DNA of 64,000 nt, from contig NZ_FNVA01000006.1 of assembly GCF_900108185.1 (NCBI RefSeq), positions 62,001-126,000 of the forward strand. The letters are read 5' to 3'. Numbering within the stretch: position 1 is the first letter of the stretch; each line of letters starts with the position of its first letter. The position numbers were made by a program, and so were the translations under genes. This DNA comes from Bryocella elongata (GTDB taxonomy: Bacteria > Acidobacteriota > Terriglobia > Terriglobales > Acidobacteriaceae). Of this stretch, positions 36,908-46,314 are shown in pieces. A model generated the notes under the pieces. The model did not search any database. It saw only the letters and a list, made by a program, of their open reading frames with translations, and was not told the origin of the DNA.

Positions 36908-39586
36908 CTATTCGAAGAGCCAATCGAGGTTCGGTGGTGCGCCGTTGGATCCCTTCAGGTTCATACTCATGTGCGGCGTCACATGCGCATCTTCGGGGAT
37001 GAACCCCAGCACCACATAAGTGCCCTGGCCAAGATCCAGATCATTCTCTCCAGCCGCCATTGGCTTGGCCCATACGGTAAGCGGTACCGCGCGCGATCCC
37101 GTCCCGCCTGGCACGATCGCCCCTGGGAGCAGGATGTTCCACTGCTCCGTCGCTGAGGAAAGATTCGCCGTCCCACGCTTATTTGGTAGCAGCGCAACCA
37201 GCACCTGCGCTGGCTTCGAAAGCGTAAAGTGCAGCGGAGCATCCTGCTTCGGATCTACTCGGATGCCCTTGAGACCAGCGAGCTCCGGCGCGAGATCGGC
37301 GATTGCGGGACTCCCTGTCATGTTCAGCAATCCGGCGTCCTTGTTGACCGTGAACGTCTCTCCCGCGCCAGGCGCGAGAGTGAACGCAACCTGCGGAAGA
37401 GGCTTGATGTTCTGTTCTACCGCCATAGCTTGTGCATCGCCGTCGCCCGTAGCCATCTTCATCCGTTCTCGAAAGGTCTCAAGCTCCCTTTCGTAAACCG
37501 GCAACAGATCGCGGAAGTGGTTCGTATTCGCTGCGCCTCGAACCGGAATCTGACGCTGCGAGGTTTGCATACCTGCCACACTCCGGTAGGCGGGATCGGC
37601 TAACTTCACGAGCTCGCGGAAGTGGTCAACGGAAGTCGAGAGCAGTGTCTCCGCAGCCTTCAGGTGGGCCCCGTCATGGTCGTAGCCGAAGAACATCACC
37701 TGCTCGGCGGCCTTCGTCTTCGCCTGGTAATACAACATCAGCGCATGGATCGAGCGCAGGTCGTTGAGGATGCGCTCGTACTCGGCGCGGTCCTTCGTGA
37801 CCGAAGGGCCTGCGGCCTCTGCTTCGGTCACGGCCTTCGTCGACCAGTCGACGGCCTGGTCGGCGATGCCCAGCGGTGTTTGCCCATGATGCGGCTTATG
37901 GTTCACCTCGTTCGCTACGTACTCGTCGAGGCGCTCTCCATCAGGAGCATCGCCGGTCCACAAAGTCTGAGCAGGCCCGTAGCGAGCTGCATCGATGAGT
38001 TGGGGCATCGTCATCCCCAGCGAGAATACCTGCCGATTGCCTTCAGTAACGCCAATGCGAGGAAGCAGCGCGGGAGCACATGGCCCCGCATCTTCAAACG
38101 CATTAAGTAAGTGCTCGCCTGCATCGTTGGAGCCGAAGCGATCGCCAATCTGATGTGCCCAGTAGACGTGCTCTTTCTTGGGATCGAGGTGCGGATTCCA
38201 CGCATAGCGCCCCCACGACGCGAACCAGATCCAGTCCCGATCGGTCTGATCGAGCAACGGGGTCGTATTGTCGCCACTCACGGGCCAGTCCCAGTAGCGT
38301 AGCGGATAGATGTGCATGCCCCCAATACCGATCCGCTCGAAGTTCAGCACCGTCTGCCGCACAAAGTCGGGATCCCCCCAACGAAATGGCTCAAGGTTGC
38401 TGAGCAGATGGATGTTGGCAACAGTGATCTGGGAGCTGGCAACAAGGCGCTCAAACTGCGCGCGCACCGGCCCGCGCACATTGGTCCACGTTAGTGATTC
38501 ACCGTTCCACTTGAACATCGTGTCGATGTTCGGATAGAGCGGGTTGCTCACCTCCATCACCTTGTCGATGTCGGTGGCATGCGCTCGCACAACGATGGGT
38601 GGCGGCGTAACAGGATGACCAACTTCCTTCTCCAACTCCGCAAGCCCGTCCTTCACACCGGGGATGATCGCGTCGGTCATCCACTGCGGGCCATAGTGCG
38701 GCCCCATCGCTTCACCCAGCGTCATGAAGATGCCGACGTTCGGATATGTGCGGATGAACTCGCTAAGGCAATATCGCGTGTACTCGGCAGACAAGGGGGA
38801 TGGTGCCGACAGGTGATACGGCACGCCATGTGCGCGCGCAAATGTGTGCGAAAGATGAATGTTGTAGAAGCCTTGAAGAACCCAGATGCCGCGTTTGTCG
38901 GCCTCCGCTGTGACCCACTGAAACATCGCAATGTTCTGGTCGAGCTGCGCAGTGGGAAGTTCCTGCGCTTCGGGATACTTCGGCAGCTTCAGCAGTGAAG
39001 TGAAGGGGTGCCCGTTCCACAGATAAAGCGCGTTGTAGCGCTCGTTCACCAGAGTGTCGAGGTACCGTGTCCACCATGCCTTGTCGTAGAACCAGCCAAA
39101 GTCCTTCTGCGTCAGCGGGTAGTCATACTCCGCGCCTTCGTAGGTGATCTCAGGCTTCTGTATCCCGATGGCCGTAGCGCGCAGCTTGAGTTGCGGATGA
39201 TCTTCGAAGTCGAGCGATGCGGGCAGAGCTTGCGCTTCCGATATGCGTTGCGCAAGCTCAAGAGCTCCATAAAGCGTGCCCGAGGAGTCATAGCCAGAAA
39301 CGACAATCGTGCTGCCGAGACGCTTCAGCAAAAAGGCTTCCTTGGCGTCGGGCCAGAACTGGTTGAGGTCCTTATCGTAAGGCTTCAGCAGAGCATCCGT
39401 GCGCTGCGCAACAAGAATGCGTTCGGCGCCGGGAAGCCCAGCCACTGCTGTGCGAATGCGTTCCGCGGCGAAGCGCTCGCGAGGTGTGGCGTCGGTGCCG
39501 GTAATGACCCGCGGCCTCCCGAAGGCGGGAAGAGCGAGTGCGGCGAGTACGAGGCAGGCCGTGGCGCGAGGAATGCAGAGCTTCAT
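36908..39586 (-). CDS. Secreted glycoside hydrolase with alpha-glucuronidase/GH20-like N-domain, family uncertain
   Basis: 892 residues. Signal peptide (cleaved after FG near residue 23), an N-terminal domain of the kind found before GH67, GH115 and GH20 catalytic domains (STIVVSGYDSSGTLYGALELAQ, about 60-115), a TIM-barrel-like region rich in Trp and acidic residues (KWNGESLTW, HIYPLRYWDWP), a helical region about 580-740, and a C-terminal beta domain. The best guess is a uronic-acid-releasing or related enzyme (GH115-like), but the typical GH115 catalytic block was not recognised. It follows the TonB receptor on the same strand after 154 bases. Confidence 0.65.
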   Translation of the reverse strand: MKLCIPRATACLVLAALALPAFGRPRVITGTDATPRERFAAERIRTAVAGLPGAERILVAQRTDALLKPYDKDLNQFWPDAKEAFLLKRLGSTIVVSGYDSSGTLYGALELAQRISEAQALPASLDFEDHPQLKLRATAIGIQKPEITYEGAEYDYPLTQKDFGWFYDKAWWTRYLDTLVNERYNALYLWNGHPFTSLLKLPKYPEAQELPTAQLDQNIAMFQWVTAEADKRGIWVLQGFYNIHLSHTFARAHGVPYHLSAPSPLSAEYTRYCLSEFIRTYPNVGIFMTLGEAMGPHYGPQWMTDAIIPGVKDGLAELEKEVGHPVTPPPIVVRAHATDIDKVMEVSNPLYPNIDTMFKWNGESLTWTNVRGPVRAQFERLVASSQITVANIHLLSNLEPFRWGDPDFVRQTVLNFERIGIGGMHIYPLRYWDWPVSGDNTTPLLDQTDRDWIWFASWGRYAWNPHLDPKKEHVYWAHQIGDRFGSNDAGEHLLNAFEDAGPCAPALLPRIGVTEGNRQVFSLGMTMPQLIDAARYGPAQTLWTGDAPDGERLDEYVANEVNHKPHHGQTPLGIADQAVDWSTKAVTEAEAAGPSVTKDRAEYERILNDLRSIHALMLYYQAKTKAAEQVMFFGYDHDGAHLKAAETLLSTSVDHFRELVKLADPAYRSVAGMQTSQRQIPVRGAANTNHFRDLLPVYERELETFRERMKMATGDGDAQAMAVEQNIKPLPQVAFTLAPGAGETFTVNKDAGLLNMTGSPAIADLAPELAGLKGIRVDPKQDAPLHFTLSKPAQVLVALLPNKRGTANLSSATEQWNILLPGAIVPGGTGSRAVPLTVWAKPMAAGENDLDLGQGTYVVLGFIPEDAHVTPHMSMNLKGSNGAPPNLDWLFE

Positions 39587-39678
39587 GCGTGTGATCGTTT
39601 CATAATTTCGTTGAGATGTTCAGCTTGGTAACCGTCGGACGCATTCTCTCCGCGTCAGGAAATCGCAGATGTACGAAC

Positions 39679-39704
39679 GGCCAGGGGCGATGAAGACCCT
39701 GGCC
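39679..39704. terminator. Small hairpin between TonB receptor and glycosidase
   Basis: An 8-bp perfect stem (arms 39679-39686 and 39697-39704), loop 10 bases, located after the TonB receptor stop and before the glycosidase start. No T tract follows on the minus strand, so it may only attenuate. Confidence 0.35.
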
Positions 39705-39740
39705 GCACGTTATGGTCAGTCCACAAAGAGAGGCCCGAAG

Positions 39741-42700
39741 TTAGAAGAGGATGTGCACGCCGAGCTGGAGCTGACGGCTAACGTTTTGTTGAGAGGTGGA
39801 CTCCGCAAACGAAGACGAAGTCGGACTTGTGCTTGCTGCTCCGAATTGCGGGTGATTGAGAGCATTGAACGCGTCCAACCGAGGCTGCAGAACGAATCGC
39901 TCCCAGAGGCTAAAGTTCTTCAGCAGCGAAAAGTCAAAGTTGTTGGTTGGATCGGAGCGAAGAAGCAATTGAGGGAAGGTGCGGTAGTTGTAGCTATTTG
40001 GCTGCTGGGCCGAAACCGTGTTGAAACCGGCCGTGTTGAAGGTCGGTTTTCCGAACTGATGCGGACTATTGTTGAAGCCGGAATAGTTTCCTGTGTAGTC
40101 GACATTGCCCCAGGAAAGCGGCGTGCCGGATAGAAATTGGTAGATGCCAGTGACCTGCCATCCCCCGATGATCTCGTCAGCTAGCTTCGAATGATTGAAG
40201 AAGGTACGGTTGCGGCCGAAGGGAAGCAGATAGAGTGTCGTCACTGAGACGTGGTCGGGGAAGTCTGAACTGGTCTCTCCGTACCAGAGGTTGCCGCCCG
40301 GGTTCTCAAACATTGTCGCGCCCATGTTGCGCGAGTGAATGTAGTTGAACTCGAACTGAAGTCCGTACGACATGTTCTTCTTGACTTTGAACAGGATGGA
40401 GTTGAAGTTTCCACCTTCGATTGGGTCGAGACCTTCCGTCACGCTGGTGTACTCGGGGTATGCCTGCAGCATCGCTGCGACAGTCGTCTTCGAACCGGTG
40501 TTGAGGCCTGTTGTGGCTGCTGGTCCGGTAGTGGCCGCTGGCATGGTCCCAAGAAAAGGGTTAGCGACAGAGGCATTCAAGTAACCCGTAACTGTCGAAT
40601 CAAGTACGGGAGAGTGGCTCAGATAGGGAAGCAACGGCGTGGAACTTGCCGCGAGGTTGGCGTAGTTGTGAACCTGGTGATCGCCAACGTACCCGGCCTC
40701 GAACAGCCAGGTCTTCCCGAGCTGCTTCTGGATGTCGAGCGTATAGTGCTCCGAATATGGAATCTTTACCGGCCCGTAGTAGTATGTGATGCTCGAACCC
40801 AGCTGCGTGTTCGCTCCATAGGCCGAACCGTAAGGCTGAACGATCGGGTTGGCAGGCCCCCCTAGAACGCTTGTTCCAGTAGGAAATGGATCGGAGAGGT
40901 TCGTAGCAGGGGACAGCATCGCGTTTGCTGTCGGTACGAAGCTGGTTGACTGCGTAAAGCCATAGCTCGGACCCCAGTTATTGGCGTAATCACCCCACGG
41001 GTTCACGTAGATGGCAAAGCCACCGCGGATGGCGAGTGTGCCATGCGCGAAGTCCGGCGAGTAGGCAAAGCCGACGCGAGGACTAACGTAGGCCGTGGCA
41101 GTCTGATAGGCCGAACGGTTGCCGGGGGTGGCGTATATAACGTTGCCGGTTGGAGTAAAGGACGCGGGAGCAGGAAGATCAGTTAGGGGAGTGGCTGCGT
41201 AGATCTTCGCGTAATTCGCTTCGGCGGCCGCTGTGCTGGCGTTTGCCGCGCCAGGAATGAATCCTGCAACGAGATGATTGTTGCTTTCCACGTCCGGCGT
41301 TTCATGATCGACGCGCACACCCGCACTCACGGTGAAGTTGTGAGTCGCCTTCCAGTCGTCCTGTGCGAAGTAGGCGCCGTACCAGCTGTCGTACTGGAAC
41401 TTGGTGGCGACGTTGTAGGAGCCACTGGTGGGCAGGCCGAGATCGAAGAGAGCAAAGGCTCCTCCGAATGCCTGGTTTGGTGCTGAGTTGCTGGCAGTTA
41501 CGAAGTCCGCGGAGCCCGCTTTGAACGCATATGTCCCATCAGCCGCACCAGGCGTGACGTTCGACTCCTTGTAGGAACGAATGTCGAGGCCGATCTTGAG
41601 GCTGTGGCGCCCGATGATCTTGTCGACTACGGCGTAGAACTGGAGCGTGTCAAAGGCCTCGAGGCTGCCGGGGGATCCGCTAAGAGCCTGGATCGTAGAT
41701 GCGTCCGAGAATGTCATGTTCGGCAACGCGTACAAGGTCGAATTGCTGGCGATGTACCCCGGCATGTTCACTGTGGTCGGGTTGATACCCTGGCTCGTAG
41801 GCGCCGAGTCGGTGTAATAGCGCGAGAAACCAAGCCGTGTCTCGAGGCTTAGCGTTGGAGAGAACGTATGGACGTCGTCCACCTGTCCGCCCCAAATGAG
41901 AGTGTCCGCCGTGGTGCCGGTGAGGACGCCAGGGAACGTCAGTCCGGAGCTGCTGAGGTAGTTGCTGCGGTGAGCTTCAAACTTGATCCTGTTGGAGCGC
42001 GAGATGTTCCAGTCGATCTGCGCCTGGTTGGACTTGTAGTTGTTCACCGTTGGATCGCTGGCGAAGTAATTGTTCTCGCCATCGGCTCCTGTGGACGAAC
42101 CACTGTAATTGGGCAATGGCATGAGAGCGAAGTATGCCTGAGCAACGGGGCTCAACGTAAGTCCTGCGCCCGGCAGACTGCCGCAAGTCGCCACGAGGCA
42201 GTTATTGGGGATGGGCTGCCGGGTGATCGTGGTACCTACCTGCGTTGCGGTGTACGGATTGTAAAGCTGGTAGTTCTTGGTGGAGGAGTTGAGCGCCAAC
42301 AGCGCGGAGAAGTCTCCTTTGCGCTCCGCGGCGGTAGGAACACTCTCGATCACGGTCGCCGGTGATTTTCCGATGTAGCCCTCGAAGGCATAAAAGAAGA
42401 AAAGCTTGTCGCGATGCGTCATGAGCTTGGGAATGATGATCGGGCCACCGATGGTGCCTCCAAACTGATTGAAGTGCGTCGACGCTGCCTGGGTTCCGAC
42501 GGGCTGGGTGTATGGGTTCGCGGTTAATGGGCGCGAGCCGGAGTAATATTCTTCGGCCGAGCCGTGGAAGACATTGGTGCCACTCTTTGTGTTTACGTTG
42601 AAGATGCCGCCCGCTGTGTCGCCGAGCGCAACGTTTGCTGAGAACTCATCGATTGCGATCGAGTCAACCGCATCGAGATTGGGGCTGTATCCGGAGATGC

Positions 42701-43325
42701 GGGCTCCGTCCTCCATGTTCGGAACGCCATTCATCAAGATTTCGTTCGATTGAGAATTTCCGCCTGCGATAGAAAAATCGCTGCCCGTCGAGTTGTCAAA
42801 CGGCCGTACCTGCGACGCTGAGTGTTTCCCCTTTGCGACGGCGCCGTACATCAAATGTCCAAACCCAAGCGGCGAGCGACCATTGCTGGGTAGATCCTCT
42901 ACCTCTTCAGCCGTTAGCACCTGGCCTGTGGTGGCGTTTGCAATGTCGACCAGGGGAGTTTCTCCTGTGACACTCACCGTCTCGGAGGTCGCGCCAACCT
43001 CCATCTTGATGTTTTCCGTGACGGTCTGCTCGGTCTGAAGAGTCAGACCTTTATGGAGATACGTTCGGAAGCCCGGCGCCGTGACGTCCACGCTGTAAGG
43101 GCCGGGTGCGAGGAACGGGATCGTGAAGTCTCCCGCCTTGTTGGACATGCCCGTGGTTCGCGCGCCAGTGTCGGTGTCCGTGACGACGATGGTGGCGCCA
43201 GGAATCGTCGCCCCTGTGGGGTCGGCGACGTGACCAGTGAGCGTAGCGCGCGTCTCCTGCGCGCTCGCAGATGCTATGACCGTCATCAGAGCCAGGGCTC
43301 CGGCAGCCATCGAAATTCGCTTCAT
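39741..43325 (-). CDS. Oar-like TonB-dependent outer-membrane receptor
   Basis: 1194 residues. Signal peptide (to about Ala22), carboxypeptidase-regulatory-like domain (about 26-105, ATLTGHVADPTGATIPGA), plug domain (about 110-230, with SIAGGNSQSNEILMNGVPN) and a long beta-barrel ending in an aromatic residue, LGVHILF. This is the large receptor class expanded in Acidobacteria, thought to import oligosaccharides with TonB-ExbBD energy. Translation is preceded by GGAGG, and a strong promoter lies upstream. Location among pectinolytic genes suggests a plant-glycan ligand; no SusD-like partner is present. Confidence 0.93.
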   Translation of the reverse strand: MKRISMAAGALALMTVIASASAQETRATLTGHVADPTGATIPGATIVVTDTDTGARTTGMSNKAGDFTIPFLAPGPYSVDVTAPGFRTYLHKGLTLQTEQTVTENIKMEVGATSETVSVTGETPLVDIANATTGQVLTAEEVEDLPSNGRSPLGFGHLMYGAVAKGKHSASQVRPFDNSTGSDFSIAGGNSQSNEILMNGVPNMEDGARISGYSPNLDAVDSIAIDEFSANVALGDTAGGIFNVNTKSGTNVFHGSAEEYYSGSRPLTANPYTQPVGTQAASTHFNQFGGTIGGPIIIPKLMTHRDKLFFFYAFEGYIGKSPATVIESVPTAAERKGDFSALLALNSSTKNYQLYNPYTATQVGTTITRQPIPNNCLVATCGSLPGAGLTLSPVAQAYFALMPLPNYSGSSTGADGENNYFASDPTVNNYKSNQAQIDWNISRSNRIKFEAHRSNYLSSSGLTFPGVLTGTTADTLIWGGQVDDVHTFSPTLSLETRLGFSRYYTDSAPTSQGINPTTVNMPGYIASNSTLYALPNMTFSDASTIQALSGSPGSLEAFDTLQFYAVVDKIIGRHSLKIGLDIRSYKESNVTPGAADGTYAFKAGSADFVTASNSAPNQAFGGAFALFDLGLPTSGSYNVATKFQYDSWYGAYFAQDDWKATHNFTVSAGVRVDHETPDVESNNHLVAGFIPGAANASTAAAEANYAKIYAATPLTDLPAPASFTPTGNVIYATPGNRSAYQTATAYVSPRVGFAYSPDFAHGTLAIRGGFAIYVNPWGDYANNWGPSYGFTQSTSFVPTANAMLSPATNLSDPFPTGTSVLGGPANPIVQPYGSAYGANTQLGSSITYYYGPVKIPYSEHYTLDIQKQLGKTWLFEAGYVGDHQVHNYANLAASSTPLLPYLSHSPVLDSTVTGYLNASVANPFLGTMPAATTGPAATTGLNTGSKTTVAAMLQAYPEYTSVTEGLDPIEGGNFNSILFKVKKNMSYGLQFEFNYIHSRNMGATMFENPGGNLWYGETSSDFPDHVSVTTLYLLPFGRNRTFFNHSKLADEIIGGWQVTGIYQFLSGTPLSWGNVDYTGNYSGFNNSPHQFGKPTFNTAGFNTVSAQQPNSYNYRTFPQLLLRSDPTNNFDFSLLKNFSLWERFVLQPRLDAFNALNHPQFGAASTSPTSSSFAESTSQQNVSRQLQLGVHILF

Positions 43326-43360
43326 AGGGGTACAGCCTCCGCAAAGGAATGCGAAAACCC

Positions 43361-43389
43361 TTATAGAAGCGTTAAAGTTAGCCTGTCAA
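43361..43389 (-). promoter_or_regulatory. Sigma-70-type promoter of the TonB receptor gene
   Basis: On the minus strand, TTGACA (43384-43389) and CTATAA (43361-43366) are separated by exactly 17 bases, giving an expected start near 43354 and a leader of about 30 bases with GGAGG before the ATG. Confidence 0.75.
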
Positions 43390-43407
43390 CATATTACGCT
43401 GGTATTG

Positions 43408-43430
43408 GCATATATATGCAGAAAACGTTT
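43408..43430. promoter_or_regulatory. Two adjacent palindromes upstream of the TonB receptor promoter
   Basis: A 12-base perfect palindrome GCATATATATGC (43408-43419) is followed three bases later by AAACGTTT (43423-43430, in context GAAAACGTTTGC, a LacI/CcpA-like half-site arrangement). They sit about 20-40 bases above the -35 box, a position suited to an activator. The factor is unknown. Confidence 0.45.
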
Positions 43431-43618
43431 GCTTTCTGGGCCGCTGCCTGTCTGGCATTCGTCCTCCCAGTTGCCCGGCATTCGCCTCGCCTCGTCACGC
43501 AAAAGCATTGACATGCCGTCCGCCGGAACGAGCGGGCGCTGCATTTTCTCCCACATCCAAGGCCGCCGTTCGCGGCTCGCTACCATTCCTTCGCGGGAGT
43601 TCGCGTATCCGGAGATGG

Positions 43619-46150
43619 CTAGCGGGAGGTAAAGGTGTAGTGTCCGGCGGCCCGCAGCGAGATTGCCAGGCGGTGCCCGCCTTCGACAGACGTTCCGCTT
43701 GTCGGATTCCCGTTCATCATCACCATGGCTCCCACGTGCGCCACGGGAACCAGAACAGTCGCGACGATCCCGGCCGGAAGATCAATCGACACGGTGCCGC
43801 CATCGATGTCCACGCCCAACGGCCCACGAGGAGTCGGCTCCGAGCCGCGAGCGTACTTCAGATCAAGAAGGTCAGGCCGGATTGTCACGGTAGAGAAGCC
43901 CTCCCCGGTCGACTGAATTCCCAGAACCTGTTCCATTAGCCACGGCATCGCGCCAGTCGACCATCCGTGGGCAAGCGAGACAAAGTATCCCGAACGATTG
44001 TCGGCTTGGAGGGAAGCGTGAAAATCCTCTTTGAACCAATCCGGGTCGTAGGCTTCCCAGAAGCTCGTGGCATTCTCGCGAACCATGCCACCCCAGTACT
44101 GGCGCATCCATTGCAGCGCGTCTTCGCGATGGTCCATCTTCGCCATCGCGGCTAGCACATAGTAGCCGTAGTACGGTGTCGTCACCAGCGAGTTGAAGCG
44201 CACGTGTCCTACGGAATCCAACGAGTTCTGCCAGATCGCGTTGTATTGCGAGGGCTCGGCAACGCCCGAGAGGACTGCCATCGCGTTCGTCTGCCAGCGT
44301 GTTCCGAAGCTGCCGATTCGAGGGTCGAGCAAATGCTGCTGTGCGGCGGCCTTGATCTGTGCTGCTCGCTGCTCATACTTTGCCGCGTTATCGTTATCAC
44401 CCAACGTGCGCAGCAGGAAGGCGGCATCTCGATAGGCCGCATAGAATTCCAGGGTCGAGGCACGTCGCGATTCCTGCGTATCTCCGTTTAGTTCCGGTGA
44501 CCAGTCGACATAGAGCCACACATTGGTCTTGTTGGCATAGACATTGTTCTCATCGAACTCCTTGTCCACGTAGGCCAGCAACTGCAACATGCGTTCGTGC
44601 GTGCCGCGCAGCCACTCCAGGTCACCCGTCTGACGAATGTACTGCGCGACTCCAGTGAACCAGAAGGCTGAGTAGCCCGGGATGCCGTTGACGTGTTGCT
44701 TCACGGGTGCAGGGCCAAGCAGGCGGTCCAGCGTATCGCGCATCAGAAAGCGGTCGTCGAAGGCATCTTCGATGGTTCGGCCCATCACGTCGGTATCACC
44801 CATCCAGCGGCCGCGGTCGCGCTTGGGCGAGTCCCAGATGTCGTCCTGCATGCAGAGGTGTGCCGTATACGCACCGACTGCCCAGATGCGGTTCAGTAAC
44901 TCATCGGAGCTCTCGAACGACCCCTTGTAGGTGACCGGATAGAAGATATCGTCAGCAGTGATAGAACTGAAAGCCAGGTCCGGCGCGCCTTCGATGAAGC
45001 TAACCTTTGCATAGCGGAAGCTGGACTTGGGCCCGTAGCCCGTCCCGTGCGGCGCGATCGGCACGACATTGACCCCAAGGTAGGGGTTCTTCATCATCTC
45101 GTCGTAGCTTTCGCCATACTGCACTGCCACCTTCGCGAGCGAGTTGGATGCCGAGACAAACTGCATGCGTGCGGTAATCTCGCGACCGAAATCGACCACG
45201 ATCGTCGGCGCTTCAGCGTTAGGCAGCACTGCCTGCGAGAGCTTGATGGCAAGCGGCGCCGAAGGCTTCGCACTTGTCAGCTGCTCAAGGCCGCTCCATT
45301 GGCTGCGATACGGAGCCGATGACATCACTGCGGATACCGGGATACTGCGATGAGCGAGGAACGGCGAGATGCCGTCATAGCCCGGCCAGTCGTATAAACC
45401 AGCATCTGCGTTCCACTGAAACTCATCGAGAGTGTCCTCAATTCCTGCGAGCGCCTGAACAGGCTTCCACGCGGAATCGTCGAAGGTTGTACCCTCCCAG
45501 CCGCTTGCCGGACTCGCGGTCGAACGCCACTCCGGCCCGCTGAGCATCAGCGTCGGACCATTGACCCAGGGCTCACGCGCAACGACCTTCGCTACCACCA
45601 CCTGGCCGGACGTCTCCTGGATCAGCAGTGCGGAGTTGGTAAATCCAGTGACGCCGCGACCGCGAACCACCTTCATCGCGAGCACGTTGATACCAGGCCT
45701 CAGCGTGCCCTCAACCGGGACGGCGATCACATGCATCGTCACGGGATGCGTAACATCCGTGTCGACGTGTTCGATGAGCCTGCCGTTGAGGTAGATCTGG
45801 GCAGACCGTGGGCCGGCGACGTACAACGTCGCACGCGAAGGCACCGCATCAACCTTGAAGCTGGTGCGAAAGTAGTGCGGTTCCGTCTTCTCGTTGATAC
45901 CCGGAAAGACATAGGCGATCCGATCCGTCGTCGCGCTCTTTTCCGGCGCGGTCCAGATGTACTGCTCAGGCAGTGGCTTGTGAACGTCACGCTCCGTCGC
46001 GGCACCCGTCGCGTCGGCGACAGGATCGAGAGGGCCCGGGCCGGGAAGAGTCATCTGTGCCACGAGGCCGGTCGAGCCAAGGAGGACGGCGACAAAGACG
46101 GACAACGGCAGCAAACGAAGGCAAGCATTGGAGCGCAAAGCAGATGGCAT
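43619..46150 (-). CDS. Alpha-L-rhamnosidase-like, GH78 (third copy)
   Basis: 843 residues from the ATG that begins a normal signal peptide (LRLLPLSVFVAVLLGSTGLVA). Earlier starts at 46264 and 46183 are disfavoured because a promoter lies at 46199-46228. Domains match the second copy at 32988: carbohydrate-binding beta domain with LYVAGPRSAQIYLNGRLI, catalytic motif QDDIWDSPKRDRGRWMGD, and a C-terminal domain with LGIQSTGEGFSTVTIRPDLL. The divergent motif suggests a specificity different from the classical GH78 at 20498. It lies upstream of the TonB receptor in the same direction, but the receptor has its own promoter. Confidence 0.85.
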   Translation of the reverse strand: MPSALRSNACLRLLPLSVFVAVLLGSTGLVAQMTLPGPGPLDPVADATGAATERDVHKPLPEQYIWTAPEKSATTDRIAYVFPGINEKTEPHYFRTSFKVDAVPSRATLYVAGPRSAQIYLNGRLIEHVDTDVTHPVTMHVIAVPVEGTLRPGINVLAMKVVRGRGVTGFTNSALLIQETSGQVVVAKVVAREPWVNGPTLMLSGPEWRSTASPASGWEGTTFDDSAWKPVQALAGIEDTLDEFQWNADAGLYDWPGYDGISPFLAHRSIPVSAVMSSAPYRSQWSGLEQLTSAKPSAPLAIKLSQAVLPNAEAPTIVVDFGREITARMQFVSASNSLAKVAVQYGESYDEMMKNPYLGVNVVPIAPHGTGYGPKSSFRYAKVSFIEGAPDLAFSSITADDIFYPVTYKGSFESSDELLNRIWAVGAYTAHLCMQDDIWDSPKRDRGRWMGDTDVMGRTIEDAFDDRFLMRDTLDRLLGPAPVKQHVNGIPGYSAFWFTGVAQYIRQTGDLEWLRGTHERMLQLLAYVDKEFDENNVYANKTNVWLYVDWSPELNGDTQESRRASTLEFYAAYRDAAFLLRTLGDNDNAAKYEQRAAQIKAAAQQHLLDPRIGSFGTRWQTNAMAVLSGVAEPSQYNAIWQNSLDSVGHVRFNSLVTTPYYGYYVLAAMAKMDHREDALQWMRQYWGGMVRENATSFWEAYDPDWFKEDFHASLQADNRSGYFVSLAHGWSTGAMPWLMEQVLGIQSTGEGFSTVTIRPDLLDLKYARGSEPTPRGPLGVDIDGGTVSIDLPAGIVATVLVPVAHVGAMVMMNGNPTSGTSVEGGHRLAISLRAAGHYTFTSR

Positions 46151-46198
46151 GGGGATGCGGTCCTCACCCTGAAGGGGTTTCATGAATGACAGTTCCCG

Positions 46199-46228
46199 TT
46201 TATACGCAGAATGGATTACAGTTGGCAA
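46199..46228 (-). promoter_or_regulatory. Sigma-70-type promoter for the GH78 gene at 43619
   Basis: TTGCCA (46223-46228) and TATAAA (46199-46204) on the minus strand with 18-base spacing. Predicted start near 46192, about 42 bases before the chosen ATG. It sits in the divergent region shared with the esterase operon. Confidence 0.6.
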
Positions 46229-46314
46229 CGAAGTGCGAGAGCCTGCCTGCGGTGTCTTCCGCATGCTGGAAAGCGGCAGCTCAGCGCGCTATGCACTTGG
46301 TTAAAGGAGTTGCG

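Noticed and set aside
46151..46264. Longer GH78 start at 46264
   Set aside because: A well-spaced -35/-10 pair at 46199-46228 lies downstream of it, and the signal peptide starts at 46150.
46186..46314. Longer esterase start at 46186
   Set aside because: It would span the opposite-strand promoter, has no ribosome site, and puts a non-signal sequence before a clear signal peptide; GTG 46315 with AAGGAG fits better.
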